A DNA stretch of 6,467 nt, taken from assembly GCA_012799265.1 (NCBI GenBank), contig JAAZLP010000372.1, positions 1 to 6,467 on the forward strand. The letters run 5' to 3'. Positions 5,782 to 6,467 of this stretch are shown here, in pieces. The notes under the pieces were generated by a model. The model saw nothing but the letters and a program-made list of their open reading frames with translations, made no database searches and was not told where the DNA came from. The position numbers and the translations under genes are program-made. How positions within the stretch are numbered: the first letter of the stretch is position 1; the number at the start of each line of letters is the position of its first letter. Source of the DNA: Phyllobacteriaceae bacterium (GTDB lineage: Bacteria; Pseudomonadota; Alphaproteobacteria; Rhizobiales; Devosiaceae).

Positions 5782-6465
5782 TCAGTTTGTGTCAGGAATT
5801 TGGGGAAGCGGCCGCGAATCCACCAGATCCGCCGGTATCTTGAGGCTGAACAGCAGCCCCTCGACTCCCGCCGGGTCCACCGACAGCGAAACGGCATTCA
5901 CCGCCAGCAGCGAGCGCGTCAGCGCCAGCCCCACGCTGGAGCGCACCGGCATCAGCATCTGCCCGTCGCGATCGACGCCATCCCGGAAAACAACGAAGCG
6001 TTCCGCCATATCCACTTCATGCGCAGAGCTGTCGCGCACATGGATGGCGATGGCCCCATCATCAAGCCGCTGCGCCGAGATCACCACCGTGCCCCCGGCA
6101 GGCGTCTGGTCAATCGCGCTGGCGAGCAGGTTCAGCACCGCCTGACCGAGCGACGCCCGGTCTGCGGTCACCCGCGGCAGGCGCTCGGAAATGGCATTGC
6201 GCACAAATACCCGACCGGCATTGGCCTGATCGCGGATGCGCAGCACACAGCTTTCGAGCAGCGCCGTCAGATCAAGGCTCGCCCGCTGCGGCAGGTAGCG
6301 CCCGTCGCGCAACCGCGCATAATCGTCGAGTTCATCCACCAGCGCCGCGATCTCGTGCCCGGCCTTGGCGATATCGTCGGCATAGCCTTCATAGCGCTCA
6401 TTGCCGATCTCCCCGAAGGCCTTGGAGCGGATGAGGTCGGAAAAGCCGACAATGGTGTTGAGCGG
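5782..6465 (-). CDS. Sensor histidine kinase, C-terminal part with degenerate ATP-binding domain; 5' end outside window
   Basis: Two-component sensor kinase fragment; 227 residues are visible and the frame is open through the right edge. The GTG at 6339 is internal, because the 42 codons before it encode a HisKA helix. The first visible residues PLNTIVGFSDLI follow directly on the H-box (usual form HELRTPLN), so the phospho-accepting His should lie about five codons beyond the edge. The second helix has the alphaproteobacterial pattern FGEIGNERYEGYADDI (17-32). The HATPase domain (about 65-211) keeps Asn112 of the N-box (QAVLNLLASA), but the second, ATP/Mg-contacting Asn is Ser116. The G1 box DxGxG reads DSSAH (145-149), and the G2 box retains only one Gly (SSVGLALT, 176-183). 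Stop is TGA at 5784-5782. It may be a weak kinase, a phosphatase or a pseudokinase. A link to the transporter is not shown. Confidence 0.88.
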   Translation of the reverse strand, partial: PLNTIVGFSDLIRSKAFGEIGNERYEGYADDIAKAGHEIAALVDELDDYARLRDGRYLPQRASLDLTALLESCVLRIRDQANAGRVFVRNAISERLPRVTADRASLGQAVLNLLASAIDQTPAGGTVVISAQRLDDGAIAIHVRDSSAHEVDMAERFVVFRDGVDRDGQMLMPVRSSVGLALTRSLLAVNAVSLSVDPAGVEGLLFSLKIPADLVDSRPLPQIPDTN

Positions 6466-6467
6466 AC

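Noticed and set aside
4365..5843. 492-codon open frame on the plus strand opposite the binding-protein gene
   Set aside because: It lies antisense to a gene with a clear signal peptide and family motifs. Its translation is rich in Arg, Gln, His and Ile without any recognisable domain, which is a typical by-product of GC-rich third positions.
6267..6452. Separate small minus-strand gene at the right edge
   Set aside because: It is out of frame inside the HisKA-coding region of the kinase and has no homologous character of its own.

Overview
The window looks like chromosomal DNA of an alphaproteobacterium, probably of the Hyphomicrobiales (a Devosia-like relative would fit). This is an inference from four things: GC-rich coding sequence, a histidine kinase with the alphaproteobacterial FG.(I/L)GN.RY..YA.DI signature, closely packed transporter genes, and an intergenic palindrome built on the 'ccctcgggtcaagcccgaggg' type of core that is common in this group. 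No rRNA, tRNA, CRISPR array, insertion sequence or phage gene is visible.

Layout. Positions 2-658 (+) hold the C-terminal half of a glycoside hydrolase family 1 beta-glycosidase, whose 5' part lies outside the window. It ends at a strong UUCG-loop intrinsic terminator (678-703). The rest lies on the minus strand. From its promoter side, a complete peptide/oligosaccharide-type (Opp/Dpp) ABC importer runs: periplasmic family 5 solute-binding protein (5648-4170), DppB-like permease (4034-3084), DppC-like permease (3087-2239), and one polypeptide with two fused ATPase domains of DppD+DppF type (2252-705). The last three overlap by 4 and 14 bases and are surely co-translated. The binding protein is separated from them by 135 bases that carry a large inverted repeat. 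Upstream of the transporter, also on the minus strand, is the 3' part of a sensor histidine kinase (6465-5782). Its HisKA helix is cut by the window edge just after the H-box, and its ATP-binding domain is degenerate.

How the genes work together. The binding protein captures a substrate in the periplasm, the two permeases form the channel, and the fused ATPase drives import. The substrate cannot be read from the sequence. The convergent beta-glycosidase raises the possibility of a glycoside or oligosaccharide, but a peptide is equally plausible. The regulatory DNA lies in 5649-5781, with a consensus -35 box, a dyad that overlaps the promoter, and a 5'UTR hairpin. The palindrome in 4073-4150 probably sets a high ratio of binding protein to permease.

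I see no convincing new multi-gene system. The points most worth a second look are the degenerate ATPase domain of the kinase and the regulatory structures around the transporter operon.
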